Source of the DNA: Siphonodentalium dalli
Taxonomy: Eukaryota; Mollusca; Scaphopoda; Gadilida; Siphonodentaliidae
NCBI GenBank assembly: GCA_032622095.1
Contig: CP136063.1
Span: 114,596,723-114,660,722, forward strand
Reading direction: 5' to 3'
Length of the DNA: 64,000 bases
Shown here one piece after another: positions 46,640 through 59,100 of the stretch. The translations under genes were made by a program, and so were the position numbers. Below the pieces are notes generated by a model. That model was not told the DNA's origin and searched no databases. It worked only from the letters and a program-made list of their open reading frames with translations. Position 1 is the first letter of the stretch, and every line of letters starts with the position of its first letter.

Positions 46640-48480
46640 ATTATTATACCCCCTTTTAAAAAAAAAGGGTGGTATACTGTTTTGCACCTGTCCATGAGTG
46701 CTCGGATCTCAATGAAATTTTGTATGGCTGTTCATTACTATGAGGGCATTCAATAGAGGGTTATATCGTTTTGTTCGGATTTTCCATTCTAGAGTTATTA
46801 ATCTTTGTTTATCTGGAAATGTTGGCTTTTTGGTCCGTCTGGTGTCTGTTCATGTCGTAACTTCAACAGTTGTGCTGGGATCTCAATGAAATTTGGTCTG
46901 GATGTTCACTACTATGAGGACATTAAAAAGAGGGTTCTATTGTTTTGTTTGGATTTTCCATTCTAGAGTTATACATCTTTGTTTATCTGGAAATGTTGGC
47001 TTTTTGGTCCGTCTGGTGTCTCTTCATGTCGTAATTTCAACAGTTGTGCTGGGATCTCAATGAAATTTGGTATGGATGTTCACTACTATGAGGACATTCA
47101 AATAGAGGGTTCCATTGTTCTGTTCTGCTTTTCCATTCTAGAGTTATTCATCTTTGTTTATCTGGAAATGTTGGTTGTTTGGTCCATCCATTGTCTGTTC
47201 AGCTCATAACTTGAACAGTAATGCTCGGATCTCAATGACATTTTGTATGTATGTTCACCACTATGAGGACATTTAATGGCACATTCAAATGGTTGTTTTG
47301 TTTTTATTGTTCTATAGTTACTAGAGATGGGCGGTAATCGGTATTTACCGTGCAGTATCGGTATCAGCGTAATACCGATTTACCGTACCGAATCAAAACT
47401 AAAAATACCGACTTTTCGGTACTGAAATTATTCATGTGTTGCCAACTTGTGTGTCTTCGTATTGAGTAAAGTTTCTCAGTAAACAGTTTTGATTCGGTAC
47501 TTTAATTAAAATTAATCTCAGAATTATACAAATCCATCAGACCATCACAAAGACCGTGACCTTTTATCAGTTTGACAGGCCTTGAGCGAGCAAAAGGAAT
47601 AAACACTCACAGATGGCTGACCTAGTTACGGGCCTAACAATCGATGCAGTTGTTAGAACAGATACACACTACACAGTGTATCAAAGAAGCAGTGCTGTAA
47701 CTTATTGCTACATTGTAACGTCGTCAATGCCACACTGACTCAGGTGGTGGCAGTCCGTACGTATAACACGTGGCTTTGGCGACTTCAAAGACATCGACAA
47801 TGCAAGCGGCATAAACAGAAATAAGGTCCGATTTCATTTATACTGTGAATCAAAAACAACTTTCACTTTCTAAAAATAGAACAGATCCATCAATTGATTA
47901 AATTCTAAGATTTATTTCGGCGTTGCGGCTATTGATTAGGGTTTGTGAATTGTGATCACTGATTACTACTCACAATTCTATTCACTCGCGAAAATGTGAC
48001 GAAATTGACACATATAGATATTGTAGCCATGCAATGATGCAATCTCTTATTCTTTTCAAAAGCGGTGCGACGGCCTGCGTGTAAATGATCAAAGAGATGT
48101 CTGAATGTCACCTAATTGAATAATTGTGTAGGTCATTGTGTTGCCTCATTTAGCTGTTGTCGCGAATGTAGTAAATCAGTGGGCATATTTTCATGAACAT
48201 TGTTCAGTTATAAACTTGAGTTAATGCAATTTACCTGGAATTTCTGCTCTGGTTTTGTAATTTAATAGCAATAACGATTACCGTACTGATACCGCGGTAA
48301 ATCGACGGAAATTTACCGATACCGAGCTTAAAATTTAAATACCGCCCATCTCTAATAGTTACTCATCTTTGTTTATATGAAAATGCTGGTGTTTGGGTCC
48401 ATCTGTCTGAGTATAGCCCTCATAAGTTATAGATATGCCCACACGAGACGGTATGCCACGAGGGGGTATACACCGGACGA
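46640..48480. repeat. Tandem array, ~175-bp unit, TATACCCCC boundary, split by a hAT
   Basis: The left edge is ATTATACCCCCTTTT and the right edge GAGGGGGTATAC, an inverted boundary. Units contain TCTCAATGAAATTTGGTATG and ATCTTTGTTTATCTGGAAAT at about 46801, 46975, 47149 and 48364. The hAT element 47322-48354 interrupts the third-fourth junction. Confidence 0.8.
47322..48354. mobile_element. Non-autonomous hAT element, TSD ATAGTTAC
   Basis: Ends TAGAGATGGGCGGTA and its exact complement lie between perfect ATAGTTAC repeats (47314-47321, 48355-48362). CGGTA/TACCG motifs are dense for 80 bases at each end. Length 1033 bp. Confidence 0.94.
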
Positions 48481-48559
48481 CAGTCCATCTCTTGTTATAA
48501 TTGACTTGAATCCCGGGATGCGTATTTACTTTTTTGCAGGCATGTTTAGGATCCATTAA

Positions 48560-48960
48560 TATTTAAGAGTTTAGTTAAATTAAAAAACATGGCATCAACA
48601 GCCAACTTGGATTTTTACTTTTGCATGACTAAATTCTTTGGCACAGCCTACAGGGCACGTCCATCATCCGATCATCCCCAAATTTCAATGGATCTGACTC
48701 ACTTAACTTAATTTTAAAAAAAGAAAATTAATTTAATTTTTAGAATGAAACTTCTTGCTAAAAAAATTTAAATTTTTAAAAACAAATAAAATATTTAATT
48801 TGTTTAAAAAATTTAATTAAAAAAATAAGGCCGTTATAACATCTGCCAGGGTACCCCGATGCACCACACCAAATTTGGTTGAAAGCGGTCAAGGGCTCTT
48901 GGAAGAAAATCACGAACAAGACAGATTCCTGAACTCTTTTCTTTAATATATCTAAACCAG
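48560..48960. repeat. Diverged fragment of the GGCACA/GGCGCGGGCTACAGG family
   Basis: CATGGCATCAACAGCCA, TTTTGCATGACTAAATTC and GGCACAGCCTACAGGGCA echo one unit of the 162-bp arrays, followed by A-rich sequence and a CCAAATTTGGTTGAAAGCGG stretch that also occurs near 3880. Confidence 0.5.
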
Positions 48961-49399
48961 AGGACACGCATTCATTTTGCCATTAAATGTGAAAATAATG
49001 ACAAGTGAAAAACATTGTTATAATCACAGCTAAATTTATAACATCATGACGCAAATATAAATCTCAGTATATTATGATTTGGCAACAAAAAAGTTGTTTG
49101 AATATAGCCAATTTAACACTGAATGTAATCAATGTATGCATGAATATCAAAATTAGGGTGAAGAAATATGGCAGCAGAATTATCAATGCAGCCATTGGCC
49201 GGCTCAGTCGCTGATTGGTCGAAAATATCCGCTAATAATTATTTGACAGCTGTGGTAAGGTCCATTGCTGCACTCCTATTGAAGCATAAGAAGGAAATTA
49301 AATGGCCTGTATCAGATACCTTGTCTTAATTATGATATACATACATGTTTCTATAAGCAGAACTTAAGTTAAGTGCAAATGATTTTTGTTTGTTTCCAG
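48961..49399 (+). other. End of intron 2
   Basis: Mostly single-copy AT-rich sequence leading to the exon 3 acceptor. No element recognised. Confidence 0.4.
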
Positions 49400-49566
49400 A
49401 ATCCTTGCAAGAGTATTTCGGTCAGTTTGGAGAACTGTTAGATGTCTCTATTATGGAAAATCCGCAGACAGGGAAGTCACGAGGATTTGGATTCATCACA
49501 TTTGCTGACTACAACATTGCAGACTATGTTCTCACAGTCAAACCACACATGGTGGATGGCAGGCCG
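49400..49566 (+). CDS. RRM gene exon 3 (RNP1 motif, RRM core)
   Basis: The acceptor TTTGTTTCCAG ends at 49399 and the donor GTAAGC starts at 49567. The exon encodes 55 full codons of RRM core: helix 1 SLQEYFGQFGE, beta-2 LLDVSIM, then RNP1 within KSRGFGFITF, helix 2, and PHMVDGRP leading into beta-4. RNP1 fits the [RK]-G-[FY]-[GA]-[FY]-[ILV]-x-[FY] consensus fully. The exon begins in phase 1, matching exon 2, and ends in phase 0, matching exon 4. No stop or frameshift is seen. This is the most secure host coding sequence in the window. Confidence 0.95.
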
Positions 49567-49585
49567 GTAAGCCATATCTGCATAA

Positions 49586-49650
49586 GGCCAAAAAAAATTG
49601 GATATTTCCGCTAACCGAGGTGAAAAAGTTAGGGTAGGTAGGAAAATGTT
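49586..49650. mobile_element. Solo PIF-like terminus
   Basis: TAA then GGCCAAAAAAAATTGGATAT and TTCCGCTAACCGAGG, then GGGTAGGTAGG, 20 bp into intron 3. No matching right end was found, so this is a truncated copy. Confidence 0.5.
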
Positions 49651-50129
49651 AATATATTTTCTTCCCAACTGCAGAAATATTGAGCTACCTCAACTGAAGT
49701 GACATAACATACCTAATCATGTCATGGGGGAAGTTTTATTTGAACAGCACAGTGAAAATATGCATTAAGATTGAATAAAAGAACAGATTTTGCTTAATGC
49801 TTCTAAAGTGTGTTCCTAACGTTTTATAAGAATTTCCCCATAATACCGGTACTTGTCTTGGGACGACTCCATCCCAATGTCTGGAGGTAGCCAGTACACC
49901 CAACCTAGCATGCCTGGTTTTTGGAGAAAGTAGCTACACTTTACCTCTGTATATATAGATACACACCTACCATGTCTGTTGCCAGTGATCCTATGTTCCA
50001 CAAGTCCTGAACAGAACATAAAACGTCTAAGATCCGCTCTCTGGGAAACATGTTGGGTCATGTTTATTGTTCTCCCATAGTTGGCCTACTGCCCTCTCCC
50101 CAACATACACACAAAAGGGGCCGGGAACA

Positions 50130-50630
50130 GTTTTTAGCTCAACTGTAAAATTTGAGCTGTTGCCATGGGTTGTTATTCCGTATATGTTTGTCTGTCAACA
50201 ATTTCATTTGGCACACCCTACAGGCCACATCCCTCATCCGATTGTCACCAAACCTCATAGGGATCTTCAGGGACCTCTAGATGGGAGCTTACCATTCTTT
50301 CTGAATTTTGTTGAAAAAAATGGCTGCACTCAGCCATCTTTGATTTTACTCTTTGCATCACTAAATAATTTGGCACATCCTACAAGCCACATCCCTCATC
50401 CGATCATCACCAAACTTGATATGGATCCTCAGGGTCACCTTTAGAAATAGTCAATAATGACAGATGAAAATGAAGTTTGATTCAATGGTTGTTCCCAGAA
50501 TCAAATTTTTCATTTCTAAAAAAGCGACCGGGCAAATAAAGCCACCTTATTCCGGGGACATGTGGCCTAGCAGCCTTTAATTTTACTATTTATTTGTTAT
50601 ACCCCCCGCAACGAAGTTAAGGGGGGTATA
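50130..50630. repeat. AGCTCAAC-family units followed by TATACCCCCC hairpin
   Basis: Two diverged units (GGCACACCCTACAGGCCACA near 50210, GGCACATCCTACAAGCCACA near 50370) follow TTTAGCTCAACTG. At 50595-50630, TATACCCCCC and GGGGGGTATA form a terminal hairpin heading the next array family. An ORF at 50067-50444 is repeat-derived. Confidence 0.65.
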
Positions 50631-50779
50631 CTTGAATCAGCTTGTCCGTCCGTCGTCCGTGGACACAGATTTGTCCGGAGTTTTTCTCAGTCGTTTTTTG
50701 ATCAATTTCCGTGAAACTTGGCACAGACATCAACCACCATGGGAACCTGTGCACCTGCGATTATGAAATCTGTCGGACT

Positions 50780-51640
50780 TTTTAGCTCACCCGAGACGAA
50801 GTCTCCGGTGGAGCTATAGTCATCACTCCTCGTCCGTCGTCGTCCGTCCGTCCGTCTGTCTGTCCGTCCGTCAACTTTTTTTTTAAACATCTTCTCCTCT
50901 GAAACCATCATACCAAATTGGTTCATATTTGGTGTGGATGTTCCCTAGGTGACTCTCATTCAGATTTGTTCAAATGAGGTCACTGGGTCAAATAGTTGCG
51001 AAACCAGGGCCATAATTCTATTCCTCCACAGTAATTCTTACAACAACTTCTTGTCCATAACCATTGTGCCGATTTAGCTAATATTTGGTATGGAGGGTCC
51101 TTGGGTGACTGGTGTTCAGATTTGTTCAAATGAGGTCACCCGGTCAATTAGTTGAGAAACCAGGGCCATAACTCATAGTAATTCTTACAATGACTTCTTC
51201 TACAAAAATATTAGCTTATATTTGGTACTGAGGGACCTTGGGTGACTGGGAATCAGATTTGTTCAAATTGGGTCACTGGGTCAATTAGGGGCAGAGCCAG
51301 GGACAACTCTAAAAACCAAAAAAATTACATTTTTGCATTTTGATCATATTTGGGGTGGATGTTCCCTAGGTGACTGTCATTAATATTTGTTCAAATGAGG
51401 TCACTGTGTCAAACAGTTGCGAAACCAGGGCCATAACTATATTCCTCCTTGGTAATTCTTATAACGACTTCTTGTCAATAACCATTAAGCCGATTTAGTT
51501 TATATTTGGTATGTGGGGTCATTGAATGACTGGGGTTCAGATTTGTTCAAATGGGGTCACTGGGTCAAATAGTGGTGGAGCCAGGGCCATAATTCCCCAA
51601 AAAATTATAAAAAAATTCAGGAACTCCTTGATCAATTTAA
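50780..51640. repeat. AGCTCACC-type tandem array, ~160-bp unit (part 1)
   Basis: The array begins TTTAGCTCACCCGAGACGAA and a CCGTCCGTC run, then units carrying TCAGATTTGTTCAAATGAGG and CCAGGGCCATAA at about 50960, 51120, 51250, 51385 and 51540. It resumes at 53100-53600 after the hairpin cluster. Confidence 0.75.
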
Positions 51641-51984
51641 CATACAAACAAAAAATACCACCCCCCCACATGACCCCAGAACCCCACCCCCAACCAACAG
51701 CATTCCACCCTATCTCATATCCTAACTCACAGGTAAATAAAGTATATTTATTTAAATTCCCATTACAAGGCAACTCTCCTATGAACTGATAGACAGCACA
51801 CATGGCAAGGCAGATAGAGAGATAAAGAGAGCTTAGAACTACAGCCTTAGACAGAGTCCTCAGGGAGTGTATTCATGTCATCCATAATTTAAATGAGATT
51901 AATGGTGTTATCAATGAAGCACCCTTGTTGTTTATATTATCACTCAGTGGTCATTAAAATCAGATTAATTTCATTTTCTCAAAG

Positions 51985-53095
51985 AGTGCCTGGCATTTGT
52001 AGAATGAGGTTCCCAGAGGGTGAATTTAGTGACGCTATCCTACACAGCAGGCTAGCATAACCAAATACACCCTCTGAGAACCTTATTCCGCTTAGGCCTC
52101 ATCTTCTGGGAAGTATCTAGAGTCTCAAGATCTCATTCTGCTTAGGCCTCATCTTCTGGGAAGTATCTATAGTATCAAATTTACATTGTTGTTAGTTAAA
52201 TTTCCCTTCTAGGAAGTTTCTGTATCCCTTAATTTGCAGAAGATAAAATTCATGATTGAGGTGCCCAATTGGTGAACATCACCAATTTCAACTGGGGAAC
52301 TTCAATCTTATTCTAGGTCTTCCATAGCAGTTGAGGGCCTTATCAGAATGAGGTCCCCAGAGGGTGAATTTAGTGGTACTAGCCCGCTGTGCAGGATAGC
52401 CTCACTAAATTCACCCTCTGGGTACCTCATTCTGCAAATAACAGACAGACTATTTCAAAGCTTGATTCAAGGCTAGCATCACCAAATTCACCATTTGGGG
52501 ACCTCATTCTGCTTAGGCCTCATCTTCTGGGAAGTATCTATAGTATCAAATTTACATTGTTGTTAGTTAAATTTCCCTTCTAGGAAGTTTCTATATCCCC
52601 TAATTTGCAGAGGATAAAATTCATAATTGAGGGGCCCAATGGGTGAACATCACCAACTTCAACTGGGGAAATTCAATTTTATTCTAGGTCTTCCATAGCA
52701 GTTGAGGACTTTATCAGAATGAGGTCCCCAGAGGGTGAATTTAGCGTCACTAAATTCACCCTCTGGGGACCTCACTCTGCAAATGACAGACACACTATTT
52801 CAAGGCTTGTTGTATAATACATTGTGTTGCTTGAGGCCAGGCATACACAATGTAGGAACAGACACGCTTTTTGTGATGCTATCCGGCACAGCAGGCTAGC
52901 ATCACCAAATTCACCCTCTGACGACCTCATTCTGCTTAGGCCTCATCTTCTGGGAAGTATCTATAGTATCAAATTTACATTGTTAGTTAAATTTCCCTTC
53001 TAGGAAGTTTCTATATCCCCTAATTTGCAGAAGATAAAATTCATAAATGAGGTGCCCAATGGGTGAATATCACCAACTTCAACTGGGGAACTTAA
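51985..53095. repeat. Cluster of GAGGTCCCC hairpins in a larger tandem repeat
   Basis: A unit of about 370-460 bp is repeated. It contains an inverted pair (AGAGGGTGAATTTAGTG versus CACTAAATTCACCCTCT) and a constant segment beginning GCTTAGGCCTCATCTTCTGG. The best hairpins are 52344-52435, with 32-base arms and one mismatch, and 52713-52780, where the arms almost touch. A single related hairpin lies at 43279-43372 in the piggyBac. Confidence 0.8.
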
Positions 53096-53099
53096 TTTT

Positions 53100-54060
53100 T
53101 ATCCTTATCAGATTTGTGAAAATGGGATCACAAAGTCAAATAAGGGCAGAGCAAGAGACTTAACTATTTCACTACATAGTAATTCTTAAAATATGTTTGC
53201 AAGAACTAGTTGGCTTATATAGAATGGAATGTTCTTCCTTGACTGCAATTCAGATTTTTTTAATGGGGTCACCTGGTCAAATAGGGGCCAAACGAAGTAC
53301 AGTTTCCCTCTTAATATGCTTCCTTCACAAGGACCATCAGGTCTATTTGACTGATATTTGTGATATGTATGAAGGGTTCTTTGGTGTCTGGGATTCAAAT
53401 TTATTCAGATGGGGTCACCAGGTTAAAAGGGTGGGACCAGGGACATAACTATATGTCTCTATAGTAATTCTTAAAATGTCTTCTCAAGGGATTTTGGACT
53501 ATTTAGCTTACATATAGTATGGAGGAATCAGGAAGATCCTTTAGTGACTGAGATACAGATTTGTTAAAATGAGGTCAACCTGTCAAGAAATGGCAGTCTA
53601 TGGGGAGTTAACACTTTTGTGTCCAATAAAATCATAGAAATACCAAATTCATTAAAACATCTACCTTGGAACCACCTGACTGATTGCTCTGACATACATG
53701 TATTGTGTTTTGGGTCCATGGATAATTGGGCTTCAAACATGTTTGAATGGTTTTAGAAAAAGGCGCTTGTGAGATTGGAAATTTCCAACAATTGAGAAAG
53801 TTTGAGGTGTCGGTTGTGAAATTCCAACCTAAGACTTGGGAGTCTGGATCCCGGTCTGGAGGGGACTTGTTGAGCTGGAGGAGGGGGGTGATCAGTAGTG
53901 TACAGTTGGCAATTTCAAGGTGGTTTTTTACCAAGCTACATACTTGAAGTCTCTCTAGCCACATATCCTGTTTAAATCTACTTCTTTTAAAGTGATTATG
54001 AAAAGTGCTCACTGTTTTGGTCTCCAGAGTCCCAGTCTTATCAGTCTTTGCAGTCTGGTG
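53100..54060. repeat. AGCTCACC-type array (part 2) and degenerate tail
   Basis: Units with GGGGTCACCTGGTCAAATAG recur at about 53265, 53410 and 53565, then decay. A GGAAATTTCCAAC motif at 53775 links to the repeat at 6350-6800. Nothing coding. Confidence 0.6.
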
Positions 54061-54418
54061 AGCGACCCCACAGTCATTGACTGTCTTGTTTTGGTGGAGT
54101 TATCTCCCCTTTTTCGACTTAGAAATTGTTCGCAACATATATAATTTTGTTCGAACTTTTATTCCTACATTTTTAGGTCAATGTTTTTTAATCTTGGCAC
54201 TGATATTTAGTACCATGTGCACCTGCGATTATGATGTCTGTCCGACTTTTTTGTGTGGAGTTATTCTCCTTTTTCGACTTAGAACTTTTATTCCTAAATT
54301 TTTCGGTCAATAGGTTTAAGATTAGGGTTAGGGTTGTGCACCTGCAATGGGAACTGTTATTTTATTATTTTAACTAAATGTTTACTGACATGTGAAACAT
54401 CTTAGTATTTTAAAAACA

Positions 54419-54450
54419 CCGGGGGGGGGGGGGGGGGGGGGGGGGTGGGG
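54419..54450. repeat. Poly-G run in intron 3
   Basis: About 25 consecutive guanines, 125 bp before exon 4. Such runs may form G-quadruplexes in RNA; length is also prone to sequencing error. Similar runs are at 38521-38543 and 28565-28590. Confidence 0.8.
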
Positions 54451-54574
54451 TATCCTTAGTCACACCTCTAGTTGAATTTGTCTATATAAAGAATGTCAAC
54501 TGTCACAGCCTGAAGTTCAAGTGCTCAGGTTTAAAATTTTGGGATTCTGTGTGACATTTATCTCCTATTTGTAG

Positions 54575-54634
54575 GTTGATGCAAAAGTTTGCAATGCAAG
54601 AGCAGCAGCTGTCAACAAGCAGACTGGCCTACCG
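54575..54634 (+). CDS. RRM gene exon 4 (end of RRM and linker)
   Basis: The acceptor CTATTTGTAG precedes exactly 60 bases (20 codons, phase 0 at both ends), then a consensus GTAAGT donor. It starts VDAKVCNAR, continuing the DGRP of exon 3 into the last RRM strand. Family members read DGRxxDPKxxxPR here. It ends KQTGLP, and the next exon supplies ETRPR, resembling the PERTRPKEG linker of DAZAP1. Being symmetrical, it could be skipped without a frame change, although that would remove the last RRM strand. Confidence 0.85.
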
Positions 54635-54899
54635 GTAAGTCATTTAAAACAAACTTCTGGTTAAAGATGGTCTATTCTTCCTGGCAGCACAAAACAATAG
54701 ACAGAAACTGAGGAGGACATTATTTTGTGACAGAAGCTCTAGTTGACTCAATATTATCACCTTTGAGGCATAGAATAAGTTCAGGGAAGAGATACACCAA
54801 CTTCAATCAGACTCGCTCAAAATGCGTAATATATTGTATGGTCCCCTTTGGAAGCAATATATCCATTTAAAGATTCTTTCAATTGGAAAACAATCTGAG

Positions 54900-55088
54900 T
54901 AAATAGTTGTTTTGCTGCCAGTGGCCATCTTTGATTTCACATTTGAATCCTTCAGCAAATTTTTCGATGAAAAACATGGCTGCTGGCAGCTATCTTGGAT
55001 TTTACTCTTTGCATGGCTAGATACTTAAGCACGCCCTACGGCCAACATTTTTCATCCAATTTATATCAAACATCATATGGCTCTTTGG
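54900..55088. repeat. Fragment of the ~160-bp array family
   Basis: AAAAACATGGCTGCTGGCAG, TTGGATTTTACTCTTTGCAT and GCACGCCCTACGGCCA match units of the AGCTCAAC arrays. The fragment ends at the hAT duplication at 55081-55088 and the last bases resume after it. Confidence 0.65.
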
Positions 55089-56059
55089 TAGTGTTGAGTA
55101 AAATTGTATATATTGTATATATATTTACAATGTACCATGCACGAGAGACAATTATGTACGCGATCAAATCAAACAGTGAAAACACGTGTGTTTTGGCGGG
55201 AAAATGACTGTCCGTGATTAAGCTATATGTCATATCTGAAACTTAGGTAGAATGGTTATCAAATACTTATGGATGAACAACCTGGAAACACTATTTTCCT
55301 TTCACCTTCAACGGCCATCTTGGTTGTTCCCCCTCTTTTCATCACACTATAGTCTGTTTCACCTTTGTTAATCTATAGACTGTTTCTATACTGTATATCT
55401 AATAATCACAATCTCACAATATCGTGACCTTGCAATGAATACAAGGAACAACATTATGTACGCAATGCATGGCCCATTTTTAATATATGCGGACTCTATA
55501 TATATATACAGGGAACTTTACCACATTCCGTGTCCGATATATATATGTACATGACATCTGCAAGCATAAAAGGCTTGTACGCACTACAGCTGTTATAACA
55601 TTTATTTTGTAACTTTTGTTTGACTCTGTCGGAGATGAAGTTCGTTTCTCAAAATATATTGCATTTCTTCATGTACGCCCGTTTGTGAAGTCAATCGGTG
55701 ACAAGCACACTGGGCAAGTTCGAAAACAACGATGTTCGATTGTAAGTAAGAACCGGTAGACCATACCATATCAATTTTAAAGGAATATTTTTACACAAAA
55801 CATATAGAATAATGCACCGGTTTCTGATTGTTGCACACGCTTCCACTCCGTAATCACGTCAAATAGTGTTAAATCACGTCTTGCTTTGCGTTCAAAAATG
55901 CAAAGTTGGTTACTGGTACTCAAAACAAACGGCAAATTATATACGTATATTCAGGAGCACAAAACGGTAAGTTGCGGAAGGGGTCCGACTAGTCAAATAG
56001 TAGTGGATTCCCTCTGGCGACTAGTCGATTCCTCAAAACCACTAATCGTTTCAACACTA
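55089..56059. mobile_element. Non-autonomous hAT element, TSD CTCTTTGG
   Basis: Ends TAGTGTTGAGTAAA and the complement of TAGTGTTGAAACGATTAG lie between CTCTTTGG repeats (55081-55088, 56060-56067). GACTAGTCG motifs at 55985-56030 recall the hAT at 13335-14421, so they belong to related families. Length 971 bp. Confidence 0.9.
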
Positions 56060-58348
56060 CTCTTTGGGTTGACCTCTCTGGTATTGCTGAAACATATAAA
56101 TTTACCTGCATTACTTAGGCCAAAAGGAAGAATACCTGAGTTTAGGGTAACATGAGGGAAAAAAACGGGCGGGCGGTACTTCATTTTATTTTATTTTTTC
56201 ATTTTATTTTTTACGGGGAATAGTATTTAAGTATTCGTGCCTTCTAATCGTCTGCCAGTGTCACTCGTATAAAGCTTGGGCTAGGCGGTCGGACCTAGAT
56301 AGCGTTTATTATGAAATAATAAAATCGCTCTGATGAATATATGTGCGCTATATATTCATGCAGACTATCTCAATATATTTGAAGCGATGAAAATGGATCG
56401 AAACTATGCGGATTGAAAAAATATAATATGTATTATAGCGCACATTCTATCTTGGCTCAACAGAATCAGTCACGCTTCTCAGACTGGGAAGCCTTACAGG
56501 AAAAACCAGACCCCTCACTTTATCATTATATCTTTTTTATGTGTTGGTCTGGAAACCTGTATCCGAAAAATGCTCAATATACCGGTCTCAGGGATAAAAA
56601 CGTCGGATTCGTTTTCTTAGTCGTCATCCGATGAACAAACAAGATAGTATCTCACGTTTTTAAAAAGAACTATTTTCTTAAGAAAACCAAACAAACAGGT
56701 ACAGAAAACTGCGTCCGACCGCGACGAAAACTGGCACTAGATTGACCATTCACACTTTTAGCGCATACCTGCTCACTCAATGACAATCATACATCACACC
56801 AGCGACTGAGTACCAATCACACATATCGATAATCACTGACCAGACAATATTCACGCGACAAAGCGTTCTTTACCCATTGACTCTGCATATGCCGTGAAGA
56901 CAGTAATTTTCCTCTATACTCCGTAACGCGGAAAATATTATGTCTTCACTCCATACCCGCTACTGGGTAAACAAACAACAACTAAGAGCATTAAGCTTTA
57001 AGTGCTACGCTAGGCGGTCGGACCTAGATAGATTACAAAAAGAACGGGCTGCAAGGCCAATCATTATAGCCATGCTATAGTTTCGATCCCAGAAATTTTA
57101 ACTATAACTATATATATATATATAGTACTTATATATCGACATGTATATATATGATCAACACATTTCCGCATATCGCCATCAAAAATAAATATATCATAAA
57201 TTTATCATAAATGCTCAATTTTGGATAATGCAAGTCTTGATTCTATCGAATCACGGACGTAACCGCCCTTTGCACTCTCAGTGCGCCATCGACCATGCCT
57301 CTTGAACATATGGTCGTTTCATCTGCATTTGCAACCGCGGTTTCCCCGCCTGCTCGTAAAGAGTTAATACCAATATTTAAACTGTACTGCCAATATATAT
57401 AGCATAGCATAAACGAGAAACATTTCGTTCATTCCATTCCACATATGTAACTAAATATTGTATTTAGTATGATGAGCTTTAAATAAACCACAATTAAAAA
57501 CAAATGGCGGAAGATAACTTCCTCGGACCACAAATTCCGTACCAATGATAGATATTTGGAAATGAGCAAATAAGGACAAACACTTGTATCCATTTGCTGA
57601 AAGCAAAAATTTATCCCCGTCTCCCAAATAATAGTTCTACTTTGAAATACCTATATTGGGTTCGGAAAATTACACATATTGTGATATCGAATCCCACACA
57701 CTACCGCCTCGACTGAGCTCTATATATGTGGCTCAATTTTCAACATGTGCATACGATAAATATATGCACTGAACTAAATGACGAGGCATTACAACCTTGA
57801 ACCTGAATGAACACTTTCCAACGCCTGAATGTTTATGGACATTCCTCACAGTGTTTTTGCTTCTATCAGAACATATCATGTCCACCGACGACCCGGCCAA
57901 GCACATTAGCTCATCCGAAGAAGAAGTATTGCCTCTGCAAATCTTCAAAAACTAAACACCTTAAGTCATCAGCTGAAACAAAATACATGTAAATATATAA
58001 ACACCTCTCTTAATTAAATAAAAAATATTCAAAGCAACAAATGCAGATACGGATTTTATGAAAAAGTTAAGATATTGGCACTTTCTCAAGAATATTAACC
58101 AAAAATATATGGCTTTTGACAAAATGTTTGAACTCGCCATCTCTATTTGCAAGTTTTGGCCAAAAAGCCAAAGAATCCCATAATGGGACCACCAAAGAAT
58201 CGTAGGATTGTTCATTTTCCACTATTTGTAAAACTCTTGTATTATACTTGGTAATTTATTATACCCCTCCAACTGTGCATATATGCATCAGTGCCAATCG
58301 GATTATGTGCAGAAATGCATCAATGCCAATCAAATTATCATATATAGA

Positions 58349-58721
58349 TCAATATATTTCCCATTTCTTTTCCAGATGATGGAAAGTCTCAGTACTGACA
58401 CTCAAAGTGTCTGTGACTTTAGCTTTGCTAAGAGCATCAGCTTTCGAAATTTGATCCCGTGGAATCCAAGCTAGTTTGAGATTATTATCAAACAGCGTGC
58501 ACATGCGTTCTATGTATGAATAAATTATGTACAAACCATTACTCTGATCCCTGACAGCATTTTGTATATCAGATTTAGAGTCAGTTTTTAGAAGCACATT
58601 CGTACCTTTTAAATTATAGGCGCGAAAAATTATAAAGCACGAAAGCACGCTTTAATGCCTCGGGCTCTCTCTACTTTAAACTCATCAATGCCACATGTAA
58701 AAAAATCTGCTGATTTGGCTG
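58349..58721 (-). pseudogene. RNase H remnant, probably of a DIRS-like retrotransposon
   Basis: On the minus strand, an upstream segment (REPEALKRAFVLYNF) is cut off by a stop and a frameshift. The next frame (58648-58349) carries LLKTDSKS, the aspartate strand of RNase H, and WIPRDQISKADALSKA, close to the WIPRxxNxxADxLS block of DIRS/Ngaro RNase H domains, then FHHLEKKWEIY. The reverse transcriptase and recombinase are not seen. The assignment to DIRS rather than another reverse-transcribing element rests on that block only. Confidence 0.45.
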
Positions 58722-59100
58722 CCATCAAGGCGTTATTATTATTTTTATTTAATTTTGCATTCAAATATTAGCAATATTCCATATAAATGTATATGCGATT
58801 CAATTATGTATATGATCCGCAAATTATTCTCAGCTCACAATGAGCTTCGCATAATGAACAATAATCAGCAAATATTTGTAGACAAGACTACCCCTTGCCC
58901 ATGCAGCTTCCCTGAAGCTATGTGTATACACACTGCATTCTACTAATATCATATATACATGCGTATCTATATATTATAGTGCACTATTTTCCGAATGGAA
59001 AGTAAGCTCTGTCAATTAAACGACCACTGAAAACTCAGCTTCGGCTTCTTGAGAGCCATCTGACCTCGATAAAAAATCGAACTGGCATTCAAATTCCATG

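Noticed and set aside
50067-50444. 125-codon ORF with repeated HPTxHIPHPI-like residues
   Set aside because: The residue repeats are translation of two tandem ~160-bp repeat units, not a protein repeat.
54310-54335. Telomere-like TTAGGG repeats
   Set aside because: Only two imperfect copies within an intron; too short to indicate an interstitial telomere.
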